DNA of 64,000 nt from assembly GCA_023665185.1 (NCBI GenBank), contig JAMPEL010000002.1:1-64000 (forward strand), given 5' to 3'. The position numbers and the translations under genes were made by a program. Under the pieces are notes generated by a model, which was given only the letters and a program-made list of their open reading frames with translations, ran no database searches and was not told the DNA's origin. Shown here in pieces: positions 32,425 through 42,193 of the stretch. Every line of letters begins with the position of its first letter. Position 1 is the stretch's first letter. This DNA comes from Roseburia sp. (GTDB lineage Bacteria > Bacteroidota > Bacteroidia > Bacteroidales > Bacteroidaceae).

Positions 32425-33822
32425 ATGTGGTTGCCAGAAGATTTTACCGAATATATGCGCCGTATGCTTGGTGCGGAAGAATATGCAATGTTTGCCGCTG
32501 CGCTGGAGAAACCATCGCCTGTAAGCATCAGATATAATTCGCGGAAATGGACAAAAGAGCACAAGGGAAAAACTGTGGAGTGGTGTCAGTCCGGATTTTA
32601 TCTGGACTCCAGACCGACATTTACCTTTGATCCAGTGTTTCATGCCGGAGGGTATTATGTGCAGGAAGCGTCGTCTATGTTTCTCGATTATCTGTTGAGG
32701 AAATATGTAGGTAGTAGTCCGGTGGTGGCACTTGACTTGTGTGCCGCACCCGGAGGTAAGTCTACGTTGGCGGTGGATGCATTGCCGGAAGGCTCATTGC
32801 TTGTGGCCAATGAGGTGGTGAGACAGCGTGCGAATGTGTTGGCGGAGAACATGACGAAGTGGGGAAATCCAAATGTAATAGTGACCCACAACCAAGCGTC
32901 TGAATTTCAGGCTTTGGGGAGCGTGTTTGATGTCATTGTGTGTGACGCTCCGTGTTCCGGTGAGGGCATGTTCCGCAAGGACGAGCAGGCGATAAAGGAA
33001 TGGAGCGTGGGCAATGTGGACACTTGTTACCGCCGTCAGCGCGAGATATTGGGCGATGTGTGGCAATGTCTGAAACCCGGAGGATTGTTGGTTTACAGCA
33101 CATGCACGTATAACATGCAGGAAGATGAGGAAAATGTGCTGTGGATGAAAGAAGAATTGGGAGCGGAAGTATTGCCGTGTTGTGCCGAACAAAGCTGGAA
33201 CATAGCTGGAAGTCTTTTGGAGGGATGCGATTTGGATGTTTGCCATTTTTTCCCTCACCGGAATGAAGGCGAAGGATTTTTCATCAGTATATTGCGCAAA
33301 CCAGAAGACGCAGAGTGGGTTTCTCCGCAAAAAAAATGCGGCAAGCGTAAGGATAAGAAGAAGGTACAGTCGGTTGTCGTACCGAAAGAACTGAAGGGAT
33401 GGCTGAAGGATTCGTACAGCATGAACTTCATGGCTGAGGGCGATAAGTTTGTGGCTTTCCCTGCATGTCATTCCGGTATGCTTGATGCGATACGCGACAA
33501 TCTTACGGTATTGTGCTATGGAGTGACATTGGCAACAGTCAAGGGAAAGACGCTGCAACCGTCGCACTCACTTGCCATGAGCGCATTGCTGGACAGACAG
33601 GCTTTTAGTATGGTGGAACTGACTTATGAGCAAGCCATAGCATATTTGCGTACAGAAGCGGTGACTCTTCCTGTGGAGGCGGAGCGCGGATTTGTGATTG
33701 TGACATATCACGACACCCCTCTTGGGTTTGTGAAGAATTTAGGGAACAGGGCGAACAACCTGTATCCGCAAGAATGGCGCATACGTAGTGGGCATTTGCC
33801 TGAAACTGTCGTTTGTGTATAG
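32425..33822 (+). CDS. rRNA cytosine-C5 methyltransferase (RsmF/NOL1-NOP2-Sun)
   Basis: A SAM-dependent RNA m5C methyltransferase of about 465 residues. SAM-binding motif I is ALDLCAAPGGKST. The catalytic motif IV is CDAPCSGEGMF and motif VI is YSTCTYNMQEDEENV; the two Cys (PC and TC) are the nucleophile and release pair of this family. The C-terminal third holds RsmF-like extra domains, including a PUA-like end (TPLGFVKNLGNRANNLYPQEWRI). I chose ATG 32425 (MWLPEDFTEYMRRMLG) rather than the GTG at 32392, since homologues begin near this LPxxF segment. Lies 67 bp after the PorE-like gene. Confidence 0.9.
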   Translation: MWLPEDFTEYMRRMLGAEEYAMFAAALEKPSPVSIRYNSRKWTKEHKGKTVEWCQSGFYLDSRPTFTFDPVFHAGGYYVQEASSMFLDYLLRKYVGSSPVVALDLCAAPGGKSTLAVDALPEGSLLVANEVVRQRANVLAENMTKWGNPNVIVTHNQASEFQALGSVFDVIVCDAPCSGEGMFRKDEQAIKEWSVGNVDTCYRRQREILGDVWQCLKPGGLLVYSTCTYNMQEDEENVLWMKEELGAEVLPCCAEQSWNIAGSLLEGCDLDVCHFFPHRNEGEGFFISILRKPEDAEWVSPQKKCGKRKDKKKVQSVVVPKELKGWLKDSYSMNFMAEGDKFVAFPACHSGMLDAIRDNLTVLCYGVTLATVKGKTLQPSHSLAMSALLDRQAFSMVELTYEQAIAYLRTEAVTLPVEAERGFVIVTYHDTPLGFVKNLGNRANNLYPQEWRIRSGHLPETVVCV

Positions 33823-33956
33823 TGCGGTGGCAGTTCCTGAAATGAGGACTGGCAGAGGTCGGTTGATGCTCCGGATATTTTTTCTGCCTGTGAATTTTAA
33901 TCGGTTAAAGATATGTTTTGCTGAGAAATAAACGTAATGTTTTGATTTCTATTTAT

Positions 33957-33964
33957 TATCTTTG
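33957..33964 (+). promoter_or_regulatory. Promoter -7 box (TATCTTTG) for the gene at 34037
   Basis: Exact TAnnTTTG match followed by GC; gives a leader of about 65 nt. Confidence 0.5.
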
Positions 33965-34036
33965 CACTTGAAAATGCAATGTGGTCTTGTGGAGACAGGA
34001 GCACACATTGGATAAAAAAGACTTTTTTATATTTAT

Positions 34037-34777
34037 ATGAATTTATACGTAAGATATTTTGATCACGAGACGCTTGCCAGAAGTGTCGGTGAGGCAATGG
34101 CTTTTCTTGAGACAATACGCGAGATAAAGACAGATGCCAGTGTTGCGGGACGTATTGCGGCTTTTTTGGAATCGAACAACGCATATCCGTTTCGTTTGAA
34201 GGTAAGCTACAATAATTATGTGCTGTTTCTTAAGACTGAAGCCAAGTCGCTTGATGAGTTTAAGCGCATGGAACAGATGCGTCGTGAACAGCGTGTGGAA
34301 AGACCTGCTTTTGTTCAGCCGGAACGCAAACGCTCTGCCACAGATTTGCTGAACGAAGAGCGCGAGGGTTGGTATGAGGCAAGTTTGATGTTTAAGCGCG
34401 TGGTTCTTATACGTGATACCAATAAATTCCAATATAAGGATACACGTTTCAAGGTTCGTCTCAAGGCGCACAGTGGAATGGATTGCTATAATCGTATTGT
34501 CAATCATCTTCGCAACAGACAGGATGTGGACTCAAGAAGTCAGTTCCCGTCTGCCAAAAGTGCGAACTTTGATTTCAAATTTATTGAAAGTGACAAGCCT
34601 CAGCAGAATAATGAAGGTAAAGAGGAAGTTTCAGCTGTAGCAAGTTTGCTTTCTGTGAAAACCGATGTCAAGATTCAGAATGATGCAGAGCCTATACCTA
34701 CTGAGTTTGACAATTATTCTGTGCCTGAAGCCGCATTCGGCAATGGAGACAATGAGGCGCAGAGCGCAAAGGAGTAA
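34037..34777 (+). CDS. Hypothetical protein with conserved N-terminal domain
   Basis: A 246-residue soluble protein I do not recognise. The N-terminal two-thirds looks folded and alternates helices and strands (MNLYVRYFDHETLARSVGEA, FRLKVSYNNYVLFLKTEAKS, FKVRLKAHSGMDCYNRIVNHL). The last 70 residues are low-complexity and acidic. No signal peptide or membrane helix. It has its own promoter (33957-33964) and a hairpin downstream (34795-34871), so it is a single-gene unit. The full-length open frame and upstream promoter support it as real. Confidence 0.75.
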   Translation: MNLYVRYFDHETLARSVGEAMAFLETIREIKTDASVAGRIAAFLESNNAYPFRLKVSYNNYVLFLKTEAKSLDEFKRMEQMRREQRVERPAFVQPERKRSATDLLNEEREGWYEASLMFKRVVLIRDTNKFQYKDTRFKVRLKAHSGMDCYNRIVNHLRNRQDVDSRSQFPSAKSANFDFKFIESDKPQQNNEGKEEVSAVASLLSVKTDVKIQNDAEPIPTEFDNYSVPEAAFGNGDNEAQSAKE

Positions 34778-34794
34778 AGTGGTTTTGTATAAAT

Positions 34795-34871
34795 AAAAGG
34801 GTGACTTTCGCAATCTTTTCGTGCCGTTTGTTCTTTTTGACGTGCGTATGAAGATGCGGAAGTCACCTTTT
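34795..34871. terminator. Large hairpin after the gene at 34037
   Basis: Arms AAAAGGGTGACTTTCGCA (34795-34812) and its near-complement (34855-34871, one bulge and one G-T pair) with a 42-nt loop. It ends in CCTTTTGTTTC. Probable terminator. Confidence 0.45.
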
Positions 34872-35219
34872 GTTTCTGTGTCCGTTTCTAAAGTGGGTGG
34901 TATTGGTAGCGATGCCTCTATAATCCTTGAAACGGTATGAATGGGGGAGGAATATTTCCTTGCAGAGTCTATGCAAGGACTTTATTTTGAATGATTTGCA
35001 ATGTTGATGTTACAACTGTGACAGATTTTTATTGTAAGCTTATAAGTGATGTCTGAGAAACCGCTTACAGGATTTCATGACCTGTATATGTTTTTCAGAG
35101 GAGGCGATGAGGTACTGTTCGGTATGGACTGGTGGAATTTTGACAATTAATAAGTTCCGGAAGGATTTGGTTTCAGAAAGAATATGGATTGATTTGTATG
35201 TCGATGTTTTTTTAATGAT
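34872..35219. other. Non-coding stretch before the GH127 gene
   Basis: No gene seen on either strand. There is a minus-strand frame of about 79 codons near 35040-35279, but it overlaps the GH127 promoter and start and shows no family resemblance. Confidence 0.4.
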
Positions 35220-35227
35220 TAATTTTG
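35220..35227 (+). promoter_or_regulatory. GH127 gene promoter -7 box (TAATTTTG)
   Basis: Exact TAnnTTTG match. It overlaps an upstream in-frame TTG, which supports ATG 35255 as the start. Confidence 0.5.
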
Positions 35228-35254
35228 CGGGCAAAGAAACATAAACAGAACGAA

Positions 35255-38200
35255 ATGAATAGAAATATTCTTTACGCAACCGCTATGGTTGCTTTAATGT
35301 TGCCTTGTAGGACATATGCGCAAAGTAAGCTATATCCGCAACATTTTAATCTTGAAGAAGTTACTTTACTTGACGGTCCGCTGAATACAGCAATGCAACG
35401 CAATCACCTTCTTCTATTGGAATATGATACAGACCGTTTGCTGACTCCTTTTGTACGGCAGTCCGGACTTTCCGATGATAAGAACAGCAAGTATTACGGG
35501 TGGACAACCTCGCATCCTACCTTCATCAACTGGGGCGATAGCGGATGGTCGCTTGAGGGTCATATCGGAGGACATTATCTTACGGCTCTCTCTCTTGCAT
35601 ACGCTTCTTGTCGCGACAAGGATTTGAAGCTGTTGTTCAAGTCACGTCTTGATTACATGCTTGATGTGCTTGCCGACTGTCAGGCAGCGTACAACGGAAA
35701 TACTGATGGCATGGAGGGATTTATTGGCGGACAACCGATAAATCAGGTCTGGACAGGACTTTATAGCGGCGATTTGGCTCCATTCAAAAAATATGGCGGA
35801 TGGGTTCCGTTTTATTGTCAGCACAAGGTGCTTGCCGGATTACGCGACGCATGGCTTTATTCCGATAGTCAGAAAGCCAAAGAACTCTTCCGAGCCATGA
35901 GTGACTGGAGTGTCAATGTGGTCAAGAATCTCTCGGAGGCGCAGATGCAGGATATTCTCGGATGGGAGCATGGCGGGATGAACGAGGTACTGGTGGATGC
36001 TTTCCATTTGTTGGGCAATCGGTCTTATCTTGATGCAGCCAAGAAATATAGCCATGTTTACGAAATCAATGGAATGCAGGGAAGTGAGGGAAATTATTCC
36101 AAGACTTTCCTTAACGGTCAGCATGCCAATACGCAAGTACCTAAGTTCATTGGTTTTGAACGAATTTATCAGGAAGAGCCTTCAAACAATACATACCGTG
36201 TGGCAGCGCACAATTTCTGGGATGATGTGGCCACACACCGCACAGTGTGTATTGGCGGAAACAGTGTGAGCGAGCACTTTCTTGCAGAGGACAGGTGTGG
36301 CGAGTACATGACCAATCTCGATGGGCCTGAGAGTTGCAACTCAAATAATATGCTCAAATTGTCGGAGAATCTGTTCGATGAGACACATGAGGCGCGTTAT
36401 GCCGATTTCTATGAGAGTACGATGTGGAATCATATCCTTGCCACACAAGACCCTGAAACCGGAGGATATGTTTACTTCACATCATTGCGCCCGCAGAGTT
36501 ACAAGATTTACTCGCAGGTGAATCAAGGCATGTGGTGTTGTGTCGGTACCGGTATGGAAAACCATTCCAAGTACGGACATTTTATATACACTCATTCGGA
36601 GGATAATACCACGCTGTATGTCAATTTGTTTGCCGCAAGCGAATTGTCTTCTAAGAATTTCGGATTGAGGCAGCAGACCGATTTCCCTTATAGTCAGAAT
36701 ACGGAAATAACGATTACCAAAAGCGGCAAGTTCACACTGGCACTTCGTCATCCTTCATGGACTGCCGCAGAATACTGTGTCAGTGTCAATGGGAAGGTTA
36801 TTCCTTTGGAAGTCACGGCAGGAACTGCATCATACGTTTATGTAGAGCGTGAATGGAAAAAAGGTGATGTGATCACTGTGAGCCTGCCTATGGAGATGAG
36901 ATATGAGGAATGTCCGAACTATGGCGACTATATTGCTTTCAAATATGGTCCGATATTGCTTGCCGCAAAGACAACAGCGGCATCGGCAGAAGAAGCTGCG
37001 CGGACAGGGCTTGAATATGAGGATTTGCAGAATGAATATGGCGAGGAAGGACGCATGGATCATGCGCCAAGCAGCCGTGCCACGATGAGAGGCTTGTCGT
37101 CTGCCCCGTTGCTTATTGGTGAAAGAGACAAAGTGCTCGACCGCATCACTTCTGTTGATAAGAGCAAACTGTTGTTTGCCATTGACGCGCGCAGTGAGGA
37201 GGGCAGCGGCAATTGGCAGACATTGACGCTTGAACCGTTCTTCTCTGTCCACCATGCGCGTTATTCATGTTATTGGTATCAGCAGACGGCAGAGAACTAT
37301 CTCCTTAGCGATATGGGACAGGCAGATAAAGCTGAGAAAGAACTGGCTGAGCGCACTTTAGACTTTGTTGGCACAGGCGAGCAACAGAGTGAGGCGGGAC
37401 ATCAGGCAAAATACAGCACAGGTTCTAATTCAGGTTCTTATAACGGTGAGTTTTATCGTGATGCGCAGCCGGGAGGATTCATTGAGTACACACTTGCCAA
37501 TCCTAAAGGAGAGACGGAGAACCTTGCCTTGATGTGCCGTTTTACGACTGCCGACAAAGGTCGTAAAGCCACTATCTATATTGATGAAGTGAAGGTGGCT
37601 GATATTACAGTTCCGGATTCTTATTACACTGCTGATAAAAAAGGATTCTATAATATAGAGTATGCTTTGCCAGCTGATTTAATGACAACGACCGATGGGC
37701 AGCCTAAGCAGTCTGTGGTTTTCCGCATTGTAGCTTCCTCTTCCACATTGTGTCCGGGACTTTACTATCTGCGTCTGGTCAACGGATATGAGAATCACGG
37801 GTATGAGTTCAAGGCGGAAGACTGGAAGACCGGAGATGCAGGCAGGGTAAGCCAAAACAATATTGAATATGGAAATGACAATAGCATTATGGTTAAGTCA
37901 GGCAAGGGAGACAATAATGTATGCCTCATGCTCGACCACAACCACTGCAATTATAATGTGGACAGCCATGACCGTTATCTTGTTGTGAAAGGGAAAAATC
38001 TCAGCATGGCGGCAGGAAAGTCATATTTATGGTGGCTCAACGGCATGAATCGGGGCACAAGCGTGGCTCCTACAACTGTGAAGAAAGCTGTGGATGGAGA
38101 GATTGTAATTGCATGGGACTTGTCAGCAAGTGGGATTGATGACTTTTGTAAGGGTGACATTTATAGCATCTGTCAGGGGCAGACAATCTTCGGTCTTACA

Positions 38201-38434
38201 TCAACTACTGGTACTTCTGTCATTAGCTATATTGGCTTTCTTTCTTCTGTTGAGGATTTTATAGAGGCCGTAGGAATTGAACGCATCTCATCCTGCGGTC
38301 AAAAAGATGATAGGGTGGCGGAGGTCTATTCCATCAGTGGAGTGAAAGTGCGTACCAGAACATCTTCTGTCGATGCCCTTGACGGCTTGCCTCATGGCAC
38401 ATACATTGTTAATCACAATAAAGTGGTGAGATAA
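35255..38434 (+). CDS. GH127-family secreted glycosidase with T9SS-like tail
   Basis: A 1059-residue exported enzyme (signal MNRNILYATAMVALMLPCRTYAQ). The central domain is the DUF1680/GH127 (alpha/alpha)6 barrel, the fold of beta-L-arabinofuranosidases that use a zinc-bound cysteine nucleophile. The expected metal-site residues are present: Glu359 and Cys361 in GPESCNSNN, and the pair Cys428-Cys429 in MWCCVGTGMEN. Further C-terminal beta domains and carbohydrate-binding-like regions follow. The last 60 residues (VYSISGVKVRTRT...LPHGTYIVNHNKVVR) look like a type IX sorting tail. Plant arabinan or glycoprotein side chains are plausible substrates, but specificity is not provable here. Own promoter; terminator at 38487-38536. 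Confidence 0.85.
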   Translation: MNRNILYATAMVALMLPCRTYAQSKLYPQHFNLEEVTLLDGPLNTAMQRNHLLLLEYDTDRLLTPFVRQSGLSDDKNSKYYGWTTSHPTFINWGDSGWSLEGHIGGHYLTALSLAYASCRDKDLKLLFKSRLDYMLDVLADCQAAYNGNTDGMEGFIGGQPINQVWTGLYSGDLAPFKKYGGWVPFYCQHKVLAGLRDAWLYSDSQKAKELFRAMSDWSVNVVKNLSEAQMQDILGWEHGGMNEVLVDAFHLLGNRSYLDAAKKYSHVYEINGMQGSEGNYSKTFLNGQHANTQVPKFIGFERIYQEEPSNNTYRVAAHNFWDDVATHRTVCIGGNSVSEHFLAEDRCGEYMTNLDGPESCNSNNMLKLSENLFDETHEARYADFYESTMWNHILATQDPETGGYVYFTSLRPQSYKIYSQVNQGMWCCVGTGMENHSKYGHFIYTHSEDNTTLYVNLFAASELSSKNFGLRQQTDFPYSQNTEITITKSGKFTLALRHPSWTAAEYCVSVNGKVIPLEVTAGTASYVYVEREWKKGDVITVSLPMEMRYEECPNYGDYIAFKYGPILLAAKTTAASAEEAARTGLEYEDLQNEYGEEGRMDHAPSSRATMRGLSSAPLLIGERDKVLDRITSVDKSKLLFAIDARSEEGSGNWQTLTLEPFFSVHHARYSCYWYQQTAENYLLSDMGQADKAEKELAERTLDFVGTGEQQSEAGHQAKYSTGSNSGSYNGEFYRDAQPGGFIEYTLANPKGETENLALMCRFTTADKGRKATIYIDEVKVADITVPDSYYTADKKGFYNIEYALPADLMTTTDGQPKQSVVFRIVASSSTLCPGLYYLRLVNGYENHGYEFKAEDWKTGDAGRVSQNNIEYGNDNSIMVKSGKGDNNVCLMLDHNHCNYNVDSHDRYLVVKGKNLSMAAGKSYLWWLNGMNRGTSVAPTTVKKAVDGEIVIAWDLSASGIDDFCKGDIYSICQGQTIFGLTSTTGTSVISYIGFLSSVEDFIEAVGIERISSCGQKDDRVAEVYSISGVKVRTRTSSVDALDGLPHGTYIVNHNKVVR

Positions 38435-38486
38435 CAAGACAACAACACACATACCTATAATAATATAAGGCTTGCCTTATAACGAG

Positions 38487-38536
38487 GAGTTCCTGAACTG
38501 TCCGGATAAACCGATGGTTAAGGAACTCTTTCTTTT
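38487..38536 (+). terminator. Intrinsic terminator after the GH127 gene
   Basis: Twelve-base stem GAGTTCCTGAAC (38487-38498) with GTTAAGGAACTC (38517-38528), one mismatch, followed by TTTCTTTT. Confidence 0.7.
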
Positions 38537-38873
38537 GCCATATATTTTCGTCTTTATGATGGCATGGAAACGTCAGGTGCAGAGACATTCTTCAAGTAGT
38601 GTTCTGAGTGTCTCATCATTCACATTGTCCGAACAGTGGGCGATAAATTTTGGTTTGTCCGATATTTCAAATGGCAAGTGGGCATAAACTCGAAAGAAGC
38701 CTGCCGGACATTTTATTCATTAGGACTGTGACAAGCAACATGTACCAACAAAATACCTTTTGTTGCGGTATACTTGTGGAATGTGTATTTGCAAAATGAT
38801 AGTAAAATATTTGTATACTGATGTTTTTTTGTTGTTATATTAATATTTTTACTTGCTTTTGTATAATTTGAAA
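38537..38873. other. Non-coding stretch left of copy C
   Basis: No gene seen. From about 38755 it resembles the left flank of copy B (26920-27029). Confidence 0.4.
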
Positions 38874-39492
38874 TGTTAAAATCCAACCCCTGTAGAATCG
38901 CTTCAAAATGAACCGGACTCCGCCGAGGTTGCAAAAACGCGATTCTACGGAGGGTTTTGAGCCTCGAAAACAGAGGCGACAAACAGAATAATACAGCCGA
39001 CTAAAAGATATATAATTTCAACCCAAAACATGCCTTTCCCATCCAAAAGCCCACTAAAGCCCAAAATTACAAGGTGCTGAAAATTTATTTCCAAGGCACA
39101 CTGGTTTTTTGCGCAAGGTGAACAAAATTTATTTTCAAGGCGCACAAAATTTTCAAAGCCCGTTTTTCGGCCCAAAATCGGGCATTTTCCCAAGTCGCCT
39201 CCTCTAAAAGACGGCAACCGGGTTTTCAATGCTCCAAAAAACAAAAATGGATTCTGAACCCGAAAAAAGACTATTTTAAGACAAAAATCTCATAACTTGC
39301 TGATTATCAGTATGTCCTATTTTATACTCAACCCTTAGTTTTTGGACTAAAACCGCATACTTTTTGATGAAAATATATTTAGTTGATTATCAATAACTTA
39401 TAGTCGCGTTGTCCAAAAACAAGTGCCCATCGGAAATCAACAAACACGAAATGTGTTAAAATCATGTTTTCCACCAAAGTAGCATAATGTCA
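38874..39492 (-). repeat. Interspersed 620-bp intergenic element, copy C
   Basis: Minus-strand copy. TTTTAACA motifs are complements of 39454-39462 and 38874-38882, again 580 bp apart. The 22-bp array has CAAG at 39070, 39092, 39114 and 39136. The end palindrome is degenerate (AGCATAATGTCA, ending 39492). The terminal hairpin (GTAGAATCGC / GCGATTCTAC) is near 38891-38949. Lies between GH127 and PBP genes that read the same way. Confidence 0.85.
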
Positions 39493-39735
39493 GCAGCACT
39501 TGTCCGCATACAGCTGTCTGGCAACATGTGTGGCAGAATGATTCGGTTTGTGGAGTTCTCATTTATAAAGTGCGTACAAAGGGCGCATTGGATGTAGAGA
39601 AGCGGCAATATTTCAATCAAGGGCTGTCCCCCGCAGTGTGATTGCCATTCTTATTCGAAATGTAGGATGAATCATTTTAATGCCATATACTGAATAAATG
39701 ATTCGACAATTTCGTTTGATTTGGAATTTATGATG
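39493..39735. other. Right flank of copy C, shared with copy B
   Basis: No gene seen. Short conserved blocks (GGTTTGTGGAGT, GCGTACAAAGGGCGCA, TTGGATGT, TTCGAAATGTAGGA) occur in the same order as after copy B. Confidence 0.5.
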
Positions 39736-39743
39736 TACATTTG
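39736..39743 (+). promoter_or_regulatory. PBP gene promoter -7 box (TACATTTG)
   Basis: Exact TAnnTTTG match with a TTTG -33 element at 39715-39718 (17-bp spacing). Confidence 0.55.
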
Positions 39744-39778
39744 CAGGATAAAGTAAAAAACGAATCTGTAAGTTCGCC

Positions 39779-42193
39779 ATGAAATGTTCAGTAAAAAGCA
39801 TAATTTGTTTTCCGCTTGTCGTATGGAAATGGTATGCCAGTCAATACAAAGGAAAATGGTACCAGAGGATTGTGACTCCGGCAGCTTCTTTTGTCATGTT
39901 CTTTTTCCTGTATTTGGGAGCAGTCGACATAAATCTTTTCGGCTTGTTTGGCAAATCTCCTACAATGGAGTGTATCGAGAATCCGATTACAAACGAGGCC
40001 TCTTTAGTATATAGTAGCGACAGTGTGCTGATTGGCAAGTTCTTCAGTGAAAACCGTTCGCCAGTGAAGTTTGAGGACATCTCTCCCTACGTTACTTACG
40101 CGCTTGTATCCACTGAGGACGAGAGGTTCTTTTTGCATCATGGCATAGACTATCAGGGCGTTTTTGCGGCTGTGAAAGATATGATGAACGGCCATGCCCG
40201 TGGTGCGAGCACGATAACCCAGCAACTGGTGAAGAATCTTTTCAAGATTCGCTCTCAATATTCCACCGGGCTTTTGGGCAAGATACCCGGATTCGGAATC
40301 TTTGTGATGAAGTCGAAAGAGTGGATAACAGCCATAAAGATTGAAAACAAGTATAGCAAGCAGGATATTCTTACGCTGTATCTGAACACGGTGGATTTTG
40401 GAAGTAATGCCTATGGCATCAAGACTGCGGCGAAGACCTATTTCAATACTACCCCGGACGCTCTCACTCCGGAGCAGGCAGCCACGCTTGTCGGACTGTT
40501 GAAGGCGACGACCACATACAATCCCAAAGTGAATCCACAACGCAGTCTTGAGCGCAGGAATGTGGTGCTCCATAATATGTACACTCATGGCAAGTTGGCA
40601 AAGCGGGAGCTTGATTCTCTTTTCCGTTTGCCTATCACGCTCAATTACAAGGTGGAGAAAACGTATGACGGGAAGGCACAGTATTTCAGAGAGGCACTGC
40701 GTGAGTATCTGTCACAATGGTGCAAGGACAACAATGTGGACATTTATTCCGACGGACTGAGGATTTATACCACATTGGACACACGGATGCAGAAATATGC
40801 GGAGTATGCTGTACAGAAACAGATGCGTGTGATACAGGAGCGTTTCGACAGCCATTGGCGCGGAATGAATCCATGGAGAGGAGAAAACGGAAAGGAAATT
40901 CAGAACTTCATAGAGGACATTGCAGGACGTTGCGAGTATCATAAGATTCTTAGCGCAAAGTATGCCGACAATCCCGATTCTATTGATTTCTACATGAACC
41001 TGCCTCATCGTGTGAAGCTGTTTGCATACGATGCGCCTGACCATCAGATTGAGTGCGAGATGAGTACAATGGACTCTATTCGTTATATGGTGAGGATGAT
41101 GCACTGTGGGTTTGTGGTGATGGAACCACATACGAGCCATGTGAAGGTATGGGTGGGAGATGTGGATTTCAACGCTTGGAAATATGACAAGGTGACGGCA
41201 ATGCGTCAGCCGGGGTCTACCTTTAAGCTGTTTGTTTATGCCTCGGCATTTGAAGATGCCGGTCTTACTCCTGTCGACCGCAGAGTGGACAGTTATATCA
41301 GTCTGAAAGTTCCGGATAAAAAGACGGGTGAGGTGAAAGTGTGGACTCCGCATAATGCCAACGGATACTGTACGGAAGGCAATGTGCCGTTGAAATCTGC
41401 TTTCGCGCAGTCGATAAATACGATTGCTGTGAAATTGGGACAGGAGACAGGCATTGACAATGTGGTCAGGATTGCTCATGCTATGGGCATACACAGCAAG
41501 CTTGATAACACACCCTCGCTTTCGCTTGGTGCGTCTGACGTGACATTGCTTGAGCTTGTCGATGCTTATTGCACGGCGATGAACGATGGTATGCAGCGTG
41601 ACCCTATATTGGTTACTCAGATAATAGACCGCGACGGGAATGTCATTTATGATTGCGAAAAGGATGTGCCGGCGGCACAGCGTGCTATTTCTTATCGCAC
41701 GGCTTTCTATTTGCAGCGTCTGCTTTGGGGAGGAATGCGTGAGCCGGGAGGCACTACAAGTGCGTTGTGGCAGTATGTGCATTGCTATGACACTGAGCTT
41801 GGGGGCAAGACAGGTACTTCGTCCAATCACTCGGATGCGTGGTTTGTCGGTGCGTCTCCGTATCTTGTCGGAGGCTCATGGGTGGGAGGCGAATACCGTT
41901 GCATTCATTTCCGTACCGGACAACTTGGACAGGGAAGCCGTACCGCATTGCCTGTATTCGGCTATTTCATGGAGAAACTGCTTGCCGACCCTGCTTTTGC
42001 CCATTATCACGGAAAATACCCGGGACCGAAGGAAGACATTAATCCGAATACTTATATCGGACCGTCTTTTTACGCTCCAAAACCGGAAGACTCAGACAGT
42101 TTGGCGGTGGAGACAGGCGGAGAAGGTACTGTAAATGCTGGTGGCGGTGTGTCGGGAGATGAAGCTGTTGTAGAATTGTCAGACAATGAATGA
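39779..42193 (+). CDS. Class A penicillin-binding protein (PBP1A-like)
   Basis: An 804-residue bifunctional peptidoglycan synthase. Short cytoplasmic N-terminus, one TM helix (about 35-55), GT51 glycosyltransferase domain with catalytic Glu113 in STEDERFFLHHGID and the motifs GASTITQQLVKNLF and KxxEWITAIKIE. The transpeptidase domain has SxxK at Ser480 (QPGSTFK), SxN (QSINT) and KTG (GGKTGTSS). The C-terminal tail is low-complexity and acidic. Its stop overlaps the ATG of the next helicase gene (ATGA), an unexpected coupling of cell-wall synthesis with a DNA helicase. Promoter at 39736. Confidence 0.95.
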   Translation: MKCSVKSIICFPLVVWKWYASQYKGKWYQRIVTPAASFVMFFFLYLGAVDINLFGLFGKSPTMECIENPITNEASLVYSSDSVLIGKFFSENRSPVKFEDISPYVTYALVSTEDERFFLHHGIDYQGVFAAVKDMMNGHARGASTITQQLVKNLFKIRSQYSTGLLGKIPGFGIFVMKSKEWITAIKIENKYSKQDILTLYLNTVDFGSNAYGIKTAAKTYFNTTPDALTPEQAATLVGLLKATTTYNPKVNPQRSLERRNVVLHNMYTHGKLAKRELDSLFRLPITLNYKVEKTYDGKAQYFREALREYLSQWCKDNNVDIYSDGLRIYTTLDTRMQKYAEYAVQKQMRVIQERFDSHWRGMNPWRGENGKEIQNFIEDIAGRCEYHKILSAKYADNPDSIDFYMNLPHRVKLFAYDAPDHQIECEMSTMDSIRYMVRMMHCGFVVMEPHTSHVKVWVGDVDFNAWKYDKVTAMRQPGSTFKLFVYASAFEDAGLTPVDRRVDSYISLKVPDKKTGEVKVWTPHNANGYCTEGNVPLKSAFAQSINTIAVKLGQETGIDNVVRIAHAMGIHSKLDNTPSLSLGASDVTLLELVDAYCTAMNDGMQRDPILVTQIIDRDGNVIYDCEKDVPAAQRAISYRTAFYLQRLLWGGMREPGGTTSALWQYVHCYDTELGGKTGTSSNHSDAWFVGASPYLVGGSWVGGEYRCIHFRTGQLGQGSRTALPVFGYFMEKLLADPAFAHYHGKYPGPKEDINPNTYIGPSFYAPKPEDSDSLAVETGGEGTVNAGGGVSGDEAVVELSDNE

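Noticed and set aside
40712..41830. Long minus-strand frame (372 codons) opposite the penicillin-binding protein gene
   Set aside because: Antisense shadow; no recognisable motif, and the plus-strand gene has all catalytic motifs.
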